From an uncultured Eubacterium sp. (lineage in GTDB: Bacteria > Bacillota > Clostridia > Lachnospirales > Lachnospiraceae): a stretch of 39,037 bases of DNA. A program made the position numbers and the translations under genes. The first letter of the stretch is position 1. Each line of letters opens with the position of its first letter. Below the pieces are notes generated by a model. That model saw nothing but the letters and a program-made list of their open reading frames with translations. It had not been told where the DNA came from and did no database searches. This document shows, piece by piece, positions 32,149 to 39,037 of the stretch. The stretch is from positions 1 to 39,037 of the forward strand of contig CANDJC010000032.1 of NCBI GenBank assembly GCA_947384955.1. The letters are read 5' to 3'.

Positions 32149-32528
32149 AGCACCTCTCCTATCGTTTCCACCAGCGCCATCAGCACCGGAAAACTTAAAA
32201 ACAGAATAGATACTCTTGCGAAAAGCTCAATCTGGCTGGATATCGCACTGTACCCGGCATCCCGGCAGATATCCGAAGCAAACTGTGTCACGTAAGTAAT
32301 CCCGAGCATTTTTAATATCGTATCCAGATACACGCCGTCGATATTCACAAATACCTCAAGCTGTTTCACATATCCTAAAACCGTCTGCAGCCTGGACAAT
32401 AAATAAAGGAAGATTAAAATACAGACCGCCATGCTTAAAAATGCACTGTATTCCGGTTTTGTCTGTTTCAGTATGAGCGCTAACAGCACACCCGTTACCG
32501 CAATCCCAGCTACTTTTATGATATCCAT
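32145..32528 (-). CDS. spoIIIAD: Stage III sporulation protein AD
   Basis: 127 residues with four membrane segments (IIKVAGIAVTGVLLALILKQ, YSAFLSMAVCILIFLYLLSR, LGITYVTQFASDIC, and VSILFLSFPVLMALVETIG), matching SpoIIIAD in length and order. The ATG follows a GGGG stretch close to the start, in the original 40-bp unit boundary described for spoIIIAC. Its stop overlaps the spoIIIAE GTG. It is a small membrane component of the feeding channel, probably partner of SpoIIIAC. Confidence 0.93.
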   Translation of the reverse strand: MDIIKVAGIAVTGVLLALILKQTKPEYSAFLSMAVCILIFLYLLSRLQTVLGYVKQLEVFVNIDGVYLDTILKMLGITYVTQFASDICRDAGYSAISSQIELFARVSILFLSFPVLMALVETIGEVL

Positions 32529-32540
32529 GATTCACCCCAT

Positions 32541-32645
32541 TTTATAATGTAAACAGTGACTGCATAAATTCTGCCCCGTTTTTATAATATAAACAGTGAC
32601 TGCATAAATTTCATCCCCGTTTTATAATGTAAACAGTGACTGCAT
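32541..32645. repeat. Triplicated 40-bp unit carrying the spoIIIAC coding tail
   Basis: Three copies with starts at 32541, 32581 and 32621 (period 40) share a 25-base core that begins TTTATAAT and contains AAACAGTGACTGCAT. The copy at 32621 is the true spoIIIAC end (MQSLFTL-stop). The others encode MQSLFIL-stop and MQSLFTL-stop. Each unit also brings a G-run resembling the ribosome binding site of spoIIIAD. Confidence 0.9.
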
Positions 32646-32816
32646 GGTTTCAAACAGTTCATAAATATACGGCACGACCCAGAATAATACGACCATCAGA
32701 CCGGCAAGGCTGATTAAAAACGCATGCTCATCTCTTCCGCTGTGCTTTAATATCTGGCTTAATACCGATACAATAATGCCTACCGCTGCGATTTTAAATA
32801 TCAAATTAATACTCAT
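32622..32816 (-). CDS. spoIIIAC: Stage III sporulation protein AC
   Basis: 64 residues with two membrane helices (LIFKIAAVGIIVSVLSQILK and AFLISLAGLMVVLFWVVPYI) separated by HSGRDEH, the characteristic SpoIIIAC loop. Family length is about 68. It lies 30 bases after spoIIIAB. It is followed by two extra copies of its own last eight codons, so the spacing to spoIIIAD (about 93 bases) is larger than the usual few bases. Confidence 0.93.
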   Translation of the reverse strand: MSINLIFKIAAVGIIVSVLSQILKHSGRDEHAFLISLAGLMVVLFWVVPYIYELFETMQSLFTL

Positions 32817-32846
32817 AGTTTCTCCTATCCAAGTGTAAACCTGTTT

Positions 32847-33365
32847 TCACAACAGTAATATAATCGAAAAAAGGCCTGCCATATAACTCAGACAGCAGTA
32901 CAGCCTGCGCCTGCCTGCAAATTCCGCACTCTGGCTTTCCATCACAGATGACAGCCTCTTCCTTCCAAGCGCTGACAGCTGCAGGGAAGCCTCCAGGGAA
33001 GAATAGGCAAACACAGCTCCCATACGCAGCAGAATCTGATAAGCCGGGGAGGAAAGACACAGCTGCGGACGGAACTGTTCACAGACGTCTTTCCACAGAC
33101 TCGGAATATCCGCTTCACTGTTATCCTCCATTTTCCGGCTTCCCTGAATCAGGAGCTCCTGATAAGGCTGCGGCGTATGCTGCGACAGCTGCATAAGCAG
33201 CTCTGGAAGCGGACAGCGGTGATACGTAATCTCCCCTTCCATCGCCGTCAGAAAGTCCATCAGAAGTTCCGTCTGATGCAGCTCCCGTTTCAGCCCGAGC
33301 ACAAAAGAATATGCCATCCCCGACGAGGCAGCCAGAATACACATGCAGCCAAAAAGCTTCAGCAT
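32847..33365 (-). CDS. spoIIIAB: Stage III sporulation protein AB
   Basis: 172 residues, the usual SpoIIIAB length. There is an N-terminal membrane helix (LFGCMCILAASSGMAYSFVL), a helical cytoplasmic middle with LMDFLTAMEGEITYHRCPLP and LGRKRLSSVMESQSAEFAGR, and a C-terminal membrane helix (YCCLSYMAGLFSIILLL). SpoIIIAB resembles the GspF-type platform of type II secretion and is thought to work with the SpoIIIAA ATPase. It overlaps the spoIIIAA stop by seven bases. Confidence 0.92.
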   Translation of the reverse strand: MLKLFGCMCILAASSGMAYSFVLGLKRELHQTELLMDFLTAMEGEITYHRCPLPELLMQLSQHTPQPYQELLIQGSRKMEDNSEADIPSLWKDVCEQFRPQLCLSSPAYQILLRMGAVFAYSSLEASLQLSALGRKRLSSVMESQSAEFAGRRRLYCCLSYMAGLFSIILLL

Positions 33366-34372
33366 ACAAGCTCCTGTTTTGCATTGTACAGCCGGTAACG
33401 GCGCTTTCTGTCCGCTTCCTGGTCAATTACAAGATAGCGTTCAAAATATTCCTGCTCTAAAAATTCACGCAGCACCGGCTTTTGCCGTACTTCATCTAAG
33501 TCTGCCGCATGAACCGAGCCTAAAATGCTGCAGCCGCTGTGAACCGCGTAAGCCACCGCTTCCACATCCTCCTTCGAGCCAAGCTCGTCGACCGCCACCA
33601 CCTGGGGCGACATCGTGCGGATTAAAAGCATCATGCCGCTCGACTTCGGGCAGCCGTCCAGCACATCCGTACGCATCCCCACATCATTCTGCGGAACCCC
33701 TCTGTAGCAGCCCGCTATCTCAGACCTCTCATCTACAATGCTCACCTTCAGCCCTGTATGCTCCCTCGAACCGTCTGAAAGCAGCCGGATTAAATCCCGC
33801 AGCAGCGTCGTCTTCCCTCTTCCGGGCGGCGATACGAGCAGTGTATTATAAATTCCTGACTGTTTCTTTGCCGGCTCCTTGTACAGATACGAAATCAGGC
33901 GCCTGGCACACTCCTTTTTTTCATGGCTGACGCGGATATTTAAATAAGAAATATTTCGAATCGTCTGCATCCACCCCTCATGAAACACGGCCTGTCCGCT
34001 CAGCCCGACCCTGTGCCCGCCTTCAATCGTAATAAATCCGTTGCGTACTTCTTCTTCAAAGGCAAACAGAGAATACCTGCTGATAAATACAAGCATATCA
34101 CTGATATCATGCGACGTTACCAGATAAGCATTCTGCGTATCCTTCGTCAGATTTCCAGGCTGCATGCTGAAAAAATACTCCCCGTCGTCAGCTAATAAAA
34201 TAATCGGCTGGCAGACTCTTACACGGATTTCCTCAATCCCTTTTAACGTATCAAACACATGCCCAAGTTCATTTCTGATATGTAACGGAAATATTTTTAA
34301 AATGTTCCTGATAAGAATTCCTCCCTTCAAAATGCAAAATAGCCATGGGATACTTTTTGAAAGTTGTCCCAT
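33359..34372 (-). CDS. spoIIIAA: Stage III sporulation protein AA (secretion ATPase-like)
   Basis: Up to 337 residues. The ATPase shows Walker A SPPGRGKTTLLRDLIR and Walker B-like VVAVDELGSKEDVEAV. It also has an N-terminal domain with EEIRVRVCQPIILL and TIEGGHRVGLSG, and the conserved DERSEIAGCYRG and DVLDGCPKSSGM segments. It is homologous to type II/IV secretion ATPases and powers or assembles the mother-cell/forespore channel. The start is problematic. The only conventional codon near the 5' end is the ATG at 34372, but that lies inside a terminator hairpin and has no ribosome binding site. A strong AGGGAGG lies at about 34319-34325, followed in frame only by ATT (34318) and ATC (34312). 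I give the ATG limit; the true protein may begin near GGILIRNIL. Confidence 0.9.
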   Translation of the reverse strand: MGQLSKSIPWLFCILKGGILIRNILKIFPLHIRNELGHVFDTLKGIEEIRVRVCQPIILLADDGEYFFSMQPGNLTKDTQNAYLVTSHDISDMLVFISRYSLFAFEEEVRNGFITIEGGHRVGLSGQAVFHEGWMQTIRNISYLNIRVSHEKKECARRLISYLYKEPAKKQSGIYNTLLVSPPGRGKTTLLRDLIRLLSDGSREHTGLKVSIVDERSEIAGCYRGVPQNDVGMRTDVLDGCPKSSGMMLLIRTMSPQVVAVDELGSKEDVEAVAYAVHSGCSILGSVHAADLDEVRQKPVLREFLEQEYFERYLVIDQEADRKRRYRLYNAKQELVC

Positions 34373-34378
34373 GACTAT
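34339..34378 (-). terminator. Intrinsic terminator of the RloAB-like operon, in the spoIIIAA leader
   Basis: On the minus strand ATAGTCATGGGA and TCCCATGGCTAT pair over 12 positions (one mismatch) around a 16-base loop and run into ATTTTGCATTTTG. It lies 35 bases after the rloB-like stop and just before the spoIIIAA ribosome binding site. Confidence 0.7.
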
Positions 34379-34412
34379 ATATATGAACCCGGACAGGATT
34401 TAGAACTGCTTT

Positions 34413-35279
34413 TTAAAACGCCTTTAAAATATCCATCATCTTCCAGAGATTACATCCAATTCTGCTGGCTAACTGCTCGTCGCCTGCTTCAAACATCTTT
34501 GCCCGTCTGGCTGCAGTAAAAACATACGGAAGATAATTCTTTTCAAAATCAATTCCGCTCTTTCCATGATGTGCTTTGTCAGAGACTTCTTTGCTGACAA
34601 AAGTATGACGCCTGGATATTTTTTGATTCTCTAAAATCTCATCTAACCGGTCCTTATATTCCTCTTTCACATCAGACAAATGCAGCAGCAGCCAGAACTC
34701 AAAACACGGATTGCTGATAAAAAAATGATACCCAGATTTTTTACAATGCTGCAGACATTCCAAAATTTCTTGTTCCGAATGTGCCAGACTGTCTCTGTCA
34801 ATCAAAATTCCAAATTCATCGCCTTCGTTTTTATAAATACTTAAAAATTTCCTATAATTAATATCATACCCTATTTTACGCAAATCACCCGCAAACCTGT
34901 TCCTTTCCTTTTTCGGTATTTCACAGGGATTTTGAATATATGTCCGAATAAACTCTTCTCCATACTTCTGTATAAATAGCAGCGGTATTTCTTCTATCAG
35001 CCGTTCCTGTCCAAGCTCTCTTAATACAAGAAACTCTTCCAGCAGTTCTAAGACATACCTGGGTGCACTGTTCGTATCTTTGCTGCTTCTTCCTAAAATC
35101 TCGACATCCACTCTCCCATTTATCCCCAGCTGCTCTCTGTATTTCGATATCCCCTCAAAATACTCAGCTTCTGTCACATTTCCTTCTACAGAAAGATAAA
35201 AAACTTTCTGCGGCTCGATTCTATCCCCTTCTGCTTCCCGTTCATAATCTGTACGCATCAGCCTGAATCTATTCTTCAT
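34413..35279 (-). CDS. rloB: RloB-like protein, partner of an AAA ATPase (AbiLii-like defence component)
   Basis: 288 residues from the ATG at 35279, which overlaps the ATPase stop by 11 bases and has GGAGG six bases upstream. Longer forms from 35339 lie inside the ATPase gene. RloB (PF13707) signatures are FYLSVEGNVTEAEYFEGI near the start, DEFGILIDRDSLAHSEQEI in the middle, and FFISNPCFEFWLLLH followed by a helical end. RloB has a Toprim-like arrangement of acidic residues (the E of EGNVTE, the D.D of LIDRD), pointing to nuclease-type chemistry. With the upstream ATPase it forms an RloA/RloB pair like lactococcal AbiL, an abortive phage-defence module. The DNA is AT-rich compared with its neighbours, suggesting transfer. 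Confidence 0.85.
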   Translation of the reverse strand: MKNRFRLMRTDYEREAEGDRIEPQKVFYLSVEGNVTEAEYFEGISKYREQLGINGRVDVEILGRSSKDTNSAPRYVLELLEEFLVLRELGQERLIEEIPLLFIQKYGEEFIRTYIQNPCEIPKKERNRFAGDLRKIGYDINYRKFLSIYKNEGDEFGILIDRDSLAHSEQEILECLQHCKKSGYHFFISNPCFEFWLLLHLSDVKEEYKDRLDEILENQKISRRHTFVSKEVSDKAHHGKSGIDFEKNYLPYVFTAARRAKMFEAGDEQLASRIGCNLWKMMDILKAF

Positions 35280-36648
35280 CCTCTTCCTCCCGAAAATGAA
35301 AGCTGCTCTGAAACACAGGTACTGCCCCATATCTGCCAATTAAATACTCTTTATCTATCTCTTTGCCATACTGTTCCCGAAATTTACTCAGAGAATATAG
35401 CTGCGAACTATGGTCCTGCTTTCTCTCCACAAACCATAATTCATCCTGCCTTAACAAATCTAAATCCAGCAGATTAGAATCATGAGTCGTCGCTATCAGC
35501 TGACAGGACGCTGACGGTGACAGCTGATAATAAATCTGAAGAAACTTTTTTATCAGGTTCGTATGAAGGCTTCTGTCAATTTCATCAATCAGTATCACAC
35601 TTTTATCCATACTTTCAATCAGAACCGGTATCAGGTCAAATAATCTTTTCGTTCCGTCAGATTCATCCAGATATTCAAACAGCTCTTTCACATTCCCGTG
35701 ATTCATCAGCATTTTACTGTAAACCAGATTTCCTTTTTCTCCCTTTTCCAATAAATATATTTTCTGATTTATCTGCATCATAAACGGCTCATTTTCTGTA
35801 TGACTGTCAATGCCCATCCTCAGCTTCTCAGCCTTCGCTGCTGGCAGACTCTGCAGCAGTCTGTCAAAATCCAGTTCCTGCATCTGATTCTGGATATTTT
35901 TAATGCCCGTGTCAAAATAAGCCATCATGCTTCCAAAAAAATCCCTTATCTTTTTATCCGCGGTCAGAAAATCAAGCATTGTATATTTTGAATCAGGAAA
36001 AATAACAGAAATATTTGAAAACCATTCATATACAGCTACAATATCAGAGAAAAAACTGCTTCTGTCGCTGACTCTGCCTGCTATATCACTCAAAATGGTT
36101 TTCTTCTGCAGTAAATCCGAAATTTCCTCTCCAAAATCTGAAAGATATACTTTCATTTTTGCATTTTCATCTGGATTTTCATATTCCATCTCTGTCCAGG
36201 CACAACTTTTTCCCTCTTCGTCCGTTTCCCGGTTAATAATATAAATTTCCTTTCCCTCTTTATCAAATTTCGTCAGCCATTCTGCAAGAATTATTTTTTT
36301 GCAATAAGAAATAACCAGTCCATAACTGTATTCTGTACCTTTTACAATGATTCTGTATTCAAAGATACCTGGCTGGTAATACATATCTGTGTCTATCCGG
36401 AAATACTTTTTGTCCAGATTCACACTGTCTAAACCATGAATGATAATTCTTTTCGAAAAATCAGCCGCGTTCACAAAATTACTTTTTCCCCCGGCATTTG
36501 CTCCGTATATAAAAGCTGATTTTAATAATTTACGTTCTCCTGCTATAGCAATATGACTCTTATGTCTGGCTGACTTTCCGGCTATCATAGAAAAGTTTTG
36601 CTGTATTTTAAATGACTTGTAATTCCCAACAGAAAATCCCGCTAGCAT
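35269..36648 (-). CDS. RloA-like AAA_15/OLD-type ATPase (AbiLi-like defence component)
   Basis: 459 residues from the ATG at 36648 (GAGGTG upstream). ABC/SMC-like ATPase: MLAGFSVGNYKSFK start, Walker A GANAGGKSN (49-57), Q-loop and coiled region, then signature LDESDGTKRLFDLIPV, Walker B SVILIDEIDRSLHTNL, and the His switch IATTHDSNLLDLDLL. C-terminal segment LWFVERKQDHSSQLYSLSKF is typical of AAA_15 proteins in restriction-associated loci. It pairs with the RloB-like gene by overlapping stop and start codons. Such ATPases sense phage or DNA ends and license the partner nuclease. It has its own promoter within the end of the aminotransferase gene. Confidence 0.87.
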   Translation of the reverse strand: MLAGFSVGNYKSFKIQQNFSMIAGKSARHKSHIAIAGERKLLKSAFIYGANAGGKSNFVNAADFSKRIIIHGLDSVNLDKKYFRIDTDMYYQPGIFEYRIIVKGTEYSYGLVISYCKKIILAEWLTKFDKEGKEIYIINRETDEEGKSCAWTEMEYENPDENAKMKVYLSDFGEEISDLLQKKTILSDIAGRVSDRSSFFSDIVAVYEWFSNISVIFPDSKYTMLDFLTADKKIRDFFGSMMAYFDTGIKNIQNQMQELDFDRLLQSLPAAKAEKLRMGIDSHTENEPFMMQINQKIYLLEKGEKGNLVYSKMLMNHGNVKELFEYLDESDGTKRLFDLIPVLIESMDKSVILIDEIDRSLHTNLIKKFLQIYYQLSPSASCQLIATTHDSNLLDLDLLRQDELWFVERKQDHSSQLYSLSKFREQYGKEIDKEYLIGRYGAVPVFQSSFHFREEEDEE

Positions 36649-36673
36649 GTTATCACCTCTTTCATTTAACAAT

Positions 36674-36702
36674 ATCTTATTTTGATTTTACTGCTTTGTC
36701 AA
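36674..36702 (-). promoter_or_regulatory. Promoter of the RloAB-like operon
   Basis: On the minus strand TTGACA (36702-36697), a 17-base spacer and TAAGAT (36679-36674), followed after about 25 bases by the rloA-like ATG. The -35 overlaps the aminotransferase stop codon, so the defence pair is transcribed on its own. Confidence 0.65.
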
Positions 36703-37823
36703 TATTTCGTAATCATGTATTCACTGACCGCCGCAAGCCCCCGTTCCAGCTCCTGCCTTTTACACGCATACCCAATCCGCATGCTTTTCGGCTCCTCGAA
36801 ACAGTCTCCCGGCGTAACAAATGCTCCGGTTTTATGATACATCTCCTCACAGAATTCATAAGACGAAAGCTCCAGGTCATAAAACAGCAGCGCCGTAGTT
36901 CCTGCTTTCGGCCTGACATAGCTGATATGTTTTTCCCTCTGCACCCAGTCATCCAGAATCCTTAAGTTCTCACGCACAATCCCCCTGCTGCGCTCCAGCA
37001 GGATTTCACTATGCCTTAACGCAGCATCGGCTAACGCTTCGTCAAACATGCCGCAGCTGATTAAGCTGTAATCCCGGTGTGAAAGGCATTCTCTTATTAC
37101 ATCCGGATTCTGGCAGGCAATCCAGCCAAGCCGCAGCCCGGCCAGCGAAAATACTTTAGACATGCTGCTGACAGAGATTCCTTTTTCATACAAATCCGCA
37201 ATCGAATCACACGCATCGTCTTCCTGCGACAGATGTCTGTATACCTCGTCACAGAGCAGATAAGCCCCCGCCCTTTCTGCAATCCTTACAATCTGTCGAA
37301 GCATCCCGCTGCTCATCAGCGCTCCTGTCGGATTATTCGGATTATTGATGCAGATAAGCTTCGTCCCCGGCACTGCAAGATGCTCCAATTCCTCCAGGTC
37401 CGGCAGATAGCCGTTTTCTTTTTTCAGCTTCACAATCTTCACATCCGCTCCGAAAGACTGCGGAATGGCATACAGCTGCTGATATGTCGGCATAATGCTG
37501 ATTACCCGGTCCCCGGGATTTACAAGCGAATAAAATACAAGGTGATTTGCCCCGGATGCTCCGTGTACCGGTATGACATGCTCCGGCTTTATGGATTCAT
37601 ACAGTCCGCATACGCCTTTTTTAAATCCTGGATGTCCCTCTACATGCCCGTATGTCAGCCTTTGGGAACTGAATTCCTTAAAAAATGCCTCCTTATCCTC
37701 TCCGGTCAGTTCAAATAATTCATCTGCTGACAGAGAATCTGTACAGGTTTCTGCGATATTATATTTTGCCCCTTTCTCCCACTTATTCATCCATTCTTCT
37801 ACCGCAAACGGTTTCATATTCAT
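36699..37823 (-). CDS. PLP-dependent aminotransferase, class I/II
   Basis: 374 residues. Fold type I signatures are YGHVEGHPGFKKGV (substrate-side), INNPNNPTGALMS, YLLCDEVYRHLS and the Schiff-base lysine region SSMSKVFSLAGLRLGW, with a C-terminal MRIGYACKRQEL arginine segment that binds the carboxylate. It would transfer an amino group between an amino acid and a 2-oxo acid; the substrate is not readable. Length matches the family. AAAGGAG lies six bases before the ATG. It is preceded by a structured leader with a terminator, so its expression is probably controlled at that point. Confidence 0.88.
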   Translation of the reverse strand: MNMKPFAVEEWMNKWEKGAKYNIAETCTDSLSADELFELTGEDKEAFFKEFSSQRLTYGHVEGHPGFKKGVCGLYESIKPEHVIPVHGASGANHLVFYSLVNPGDRVISIMPTYQQLYAIPQSFGADVKIVKLKKENGYLPDLEELEHLAVPGTKLICINNPNNPTGALMSSGMLRQIVRIAERAGAYLLCDEVYRHLSQEDDACDSIADLYEKGISVSSMSKVFSLAGLRLGWIACQNPDVIRECLSHRDYSLISCGMFDEALADAALRHSEILLERSRGIVRENLRILDDWVQREKHISYVRPKAGTTALLFYDLELSSYEFCEEMYHKTGAFVTPGDCFEEPKSMRIGYACKRQELERGLAAVSEYMITKY

Positions 37824-37843
37824 AAACTTCTCCTTTCCTCCTT

Positions 37844-37957
37844 AAAAAAGACATCCAGGGCTTTACCTTATAACATATCTAAAAGATATGCCGTACCTGC
37901 GGTAAAGCTCTGGATGCCTTGGAACCCACACCCGGTGATGCGGGAGGTGATTTATTT
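37844..37957 (-). ncRNA. Structured 5' leader with intrinsic terminator (attenuator or small RNA)
   Basis: From a predicted start near 37957 the minus-strand transcript forms hairpin 1 (8 bp, CCCGCATC with GGTGTGGG, 37925-37944). It then forms a long terminator: arms GGCATCCAGAGCTTTACC and GGTAAAGCCCTGGATGTC (37918-37901 with 37867-37850), an inner CATATC/GATATG hairpin, and TTTTTT at 37849-37844. The aminotransferase ribosome binding site follows at once. This layout fits a riboswitch-type attenuator or a free small RNA. I do not recognise a class. T-box, THF, c-di-GMP, ZTP and fluoride signatures are absent. Confidence 0.55.
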
Positions 37958-37963
37958 TTTTAT

Positions 37964-37992
37964 AAAATAACATATTCAGGAGTGCATGTCAA
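37964..37992 (-). promoter_or_regulatory. Promoter of the leader/aminotransferase unit
   Basis: TTGACA (37992-37987), 17-base spacer, TATTTT (37969-37964) on the minus strand. A perfect -35 and a 4/6 -10 lie just before the structured leader. Confidence 0.6.
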
Positions 37993-38081
37993 TGTCTGGG
38001 TAAAGTTTTTCTTAATGGGGGCTGGACGAGCGTGAAAGTGCAGATAAAAATGAAAGAAGGGGGGATTTTGGCTGCTCGGAC

Positions 38082-38319
38082 GCCGGGAGAGGGGATGTGC
38101 CAGGGATTCCTGCGGCGGCTCCAGAATGTTAAGAAGCCCTAAGCGTTCTGCATTTACGCTGTGGCACCGGACGGGACGCGGCACCTATTCGCCCTGGCCT
38201 TCTGCCAGCAGCTACCGGTGCCGCTTCGGCTTCGCCGCCTGGTTTTCGGGCAGAATGCTAAGGGCTTCTAAACATTCTTCCAATGCCGCAGGAATCCCTG
38301 GCACATCCCCTCTCCCGGC
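38082..38319. repeat. Element with 70-bp inverted arms
   Basis: Left arm 38082-38151 and right arm 38250-38319 are both 70 bases and complementary at about 61 positions. The outer 35 (GCCGGGAGAGGGGATGTGCC onward) match perfectly, a 6-base mismatch block follows, then 29 bases with three differences. The 98-base centre holds further dyads (GGCACCGG/CCGGTGCC). As RNA or extruded DNA this is a very long hairpin. Related ends lie at 1-75 and 38985-39037. It encodes no transposase, so it is MITE- or REP-like in form. Confidence 0.9.
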
Positions 38320-38450
38320 TGGTTTTTGGAAGGTGTTACATGAAGTATTCTGGATGCAAAGCTGCATAGGGGGATATCTTTATGGTGGCAGACCGTTATC
38401 AGGTTCTCATATTATAATTCTGGAGTGTCTGCAATTTTTTAAATAAATTG

Positions 38451-38995
38451 TATGGAAAAAGACAGACTGTTGCTGCGAACTAATATCTTTTGTCTGTCAT
38501 TTATTTTAAGTCTCATGGTTTTCAGATTTTATGTAATGTATATGAAAACAGCGCAGCTGCTTCTCAAAACGCTTTTCTGTTCGTCAGCTTACTCCTGTCA
38601 GTCTTCCACTTTTTTTCCAGTACATAATTTTCAGTTTTTATATAATGCACAGGAAAACCAGCCCGTCTGCTTCTCAAAACGCTTTTCTCTTCGCCAGCCT
38701 CCCCCTGTCAGTCTTCCACTTTTTTTCCCGTACATAGTTTTCAGTTTTTATATAATGCACAGGAAAACCAGCCTGTCTGCTTCTCAAAACGCTTTTCTCT
38801 TCGCCAGCCTGCTCCTGTCAGTCTTCCACTTTTTTTCCCAATACATAATTTTCAATTTTATATAATGCACAGAAAACCAGCCCATCCGCTTCCCAGAACC
38901 GTTATCTTTTCATCAGCTTCCCCCCCGGTCAGTCTTCCACTCAGACTTTCAGAACAGTGTTTCCAAATGTTCACGTAAAGCATACGAAAACCAGC
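38451..38995. repeat. 110-bp tandem repeat array
   Basis: Unit starts (near the sequence GGAAAACCAGCC) recur at 38541, 38651, 38761, 38871 and, abutting the next element, about 38981. A decayed unit of about 90 bases sits at 38451. Shared landmarks are GCTTCTCAAAACGCTTTTCT, GTCAGTCTTCCACTTTTTTT and TTTTTATATAATGCAC. Units two and three are nearly identical. The period is not a multiple of three, so the open frame across it is not a conserved protein repeat. Confidence 0.9.
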
Positions 38996-39037
38996 CGGGC
39001 GGCGGGAAGATGTCCTGGCTTCCTGTGGCATCGGAGG
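38985..39037. repeat. Truncated second end of the hairpin element
   Basis: The plus strand here (AAAACCAGCCGGG, then GCGGGAAGATG, GGCTTCCTG and GGCATCGGA) matches the reverse complement of the right end of the element at 38250-38330 (AAAAACCAGCCGGG, GGGGATGTG, GGATTCCTG, GGCATTGGA). A copy in opposite orientation therefore enters the window edge. Confidence 0.65.

Larger units (their letters stand above)
37993..39037. other. Approximately 1-kb apparently non-coding repeat region
   Basis: No frame here looks like a gene. The region contains the 70-bp-arm inverted element, a 110-bp tandem array and a truncated second element. Between them (38398-38450), GCAGAC...GTCTGC arms run into AATTTTTT, a weak plus-strand terminator-like structure. 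Confidence 0.65.

Noticed and set aside
35280-35339. N-terminal extension of the RloB-like protein
   Set aside because: It lies inside the ATPase gene in another frame; GGAGG and the 11-base overlap support the ATG at 35279.
37844-37957. T-box or 6S RNA before the aminotransferase
   Set aside because: The T-box sequence (GGGTGG.ACCGCG) is missing, and the molecule is too short and lacks the long central bubble of 6S RNA.
38126-38446. 106-codon frame across the inverted element
   Set aside because: It is formed by the arms and loop of the hairpin; arms are conserved as DNA complements, not as protein.
38452-38865. 137-codon hydrophobic frame over the tandem array
   Set aside because: The 110-bp period shifts the frame in every unit, so the protein has no repeat while the DNA does; no convincing ribosome binding site.
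38541-38995. CRISPR array
   Set aside because: Whole 110-bp units are similar throughout; there are no short constant repeats with unique spacers and no cas genes.

Overview
The window looks like a chromosome segment of an anaerobic, spore-forming Clostridia species, most likely Lachnospiraceae. The grounds are a complete spoIIIAA-AH operon, an [FeFe]-hydrogenase-type protein, a BlaI/M56 pair, an Rpn-type nuclease, strong AGGAGG ribosome binding sites and TTGACA/TATAAT promoters. No rRNA, tRNA or CRISPR array was seen. Assignments come from reading motifs, not from database searches.

Region 1 (95-15390, minus strand) is a 12-gene operon that reads as a contractile injection system of type VI flavour. 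In transcription order it holds a long sheath-like protein, a tube (Hcp/TssD-like) protein, a two-pass membrane protein with an FHA-like domain, a zinc-ribbon/FHA protein, a PP2C-like protein, a PP2C-like/transmembrane/TPR protein, two unassigned proteins, a large Hsp70-like ATPase, a possible TssK/receptor-binding-protein-like baseplate protein, a PAAR-like DUF4280 tip, a DcrB/Eag-like adaptor and a VgrG-like spike. A strong promoter (15443-15471) precedes the sheath. A stable hairpin lies between sheath and tube, and a weak terminator-like hairpin follows the tube, which suggests graded expression. No ClpV, TssJ/L/M or kinase is visible. Both PP2C-like domains lack the metal-binding aspartates.

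Region 2 (15511-18846, plus strand) is a divergent cargo island: the remnant of a papain-fold toxin, an intact papain-fold toxin (Tox-PL-like), an ATGA-overlapping Imm35/YrhB-like immunity protein, a pentapeptide-repeat protein and an unassigned overlapping partner. The operon probably builds the injector and the island supplies the cargo and its immunity.

Region 3 (18918-28623) is mixed housekeeping and accessory DNA: a short pyruvate kinase, a D,D-carboxypeptidase, a decayed AAA-ATPase gene, an unknown gene, a BlaI repressor with an M56 sensor protease behind tandem operators, a hydrogenase-like iron-sulfur protein and an Rpn-like nuclease with a 24-bp repeat.

Region 4 (28728-34372, minus strand) is the spoIIIA operon, which makes the mother-cell/forespore channel. 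The coding tails of spoIIIAC and spoIIIAE are each present as three tandem copies. Region 5 (34413-36702) is an AT-rich RloA/RloB-like (AbiL-like) defence pair with its own promoter and terminator. Region 6 (36699-37992) is an aminotransferase behind a structured, terminator-bearing leader.

Region 7 (37993-39037) appears non-coding. It holds an element with 70-bp inverted arms and a 110-bp tandem repeat array. Truncated relatives of the element lie at both window edges.
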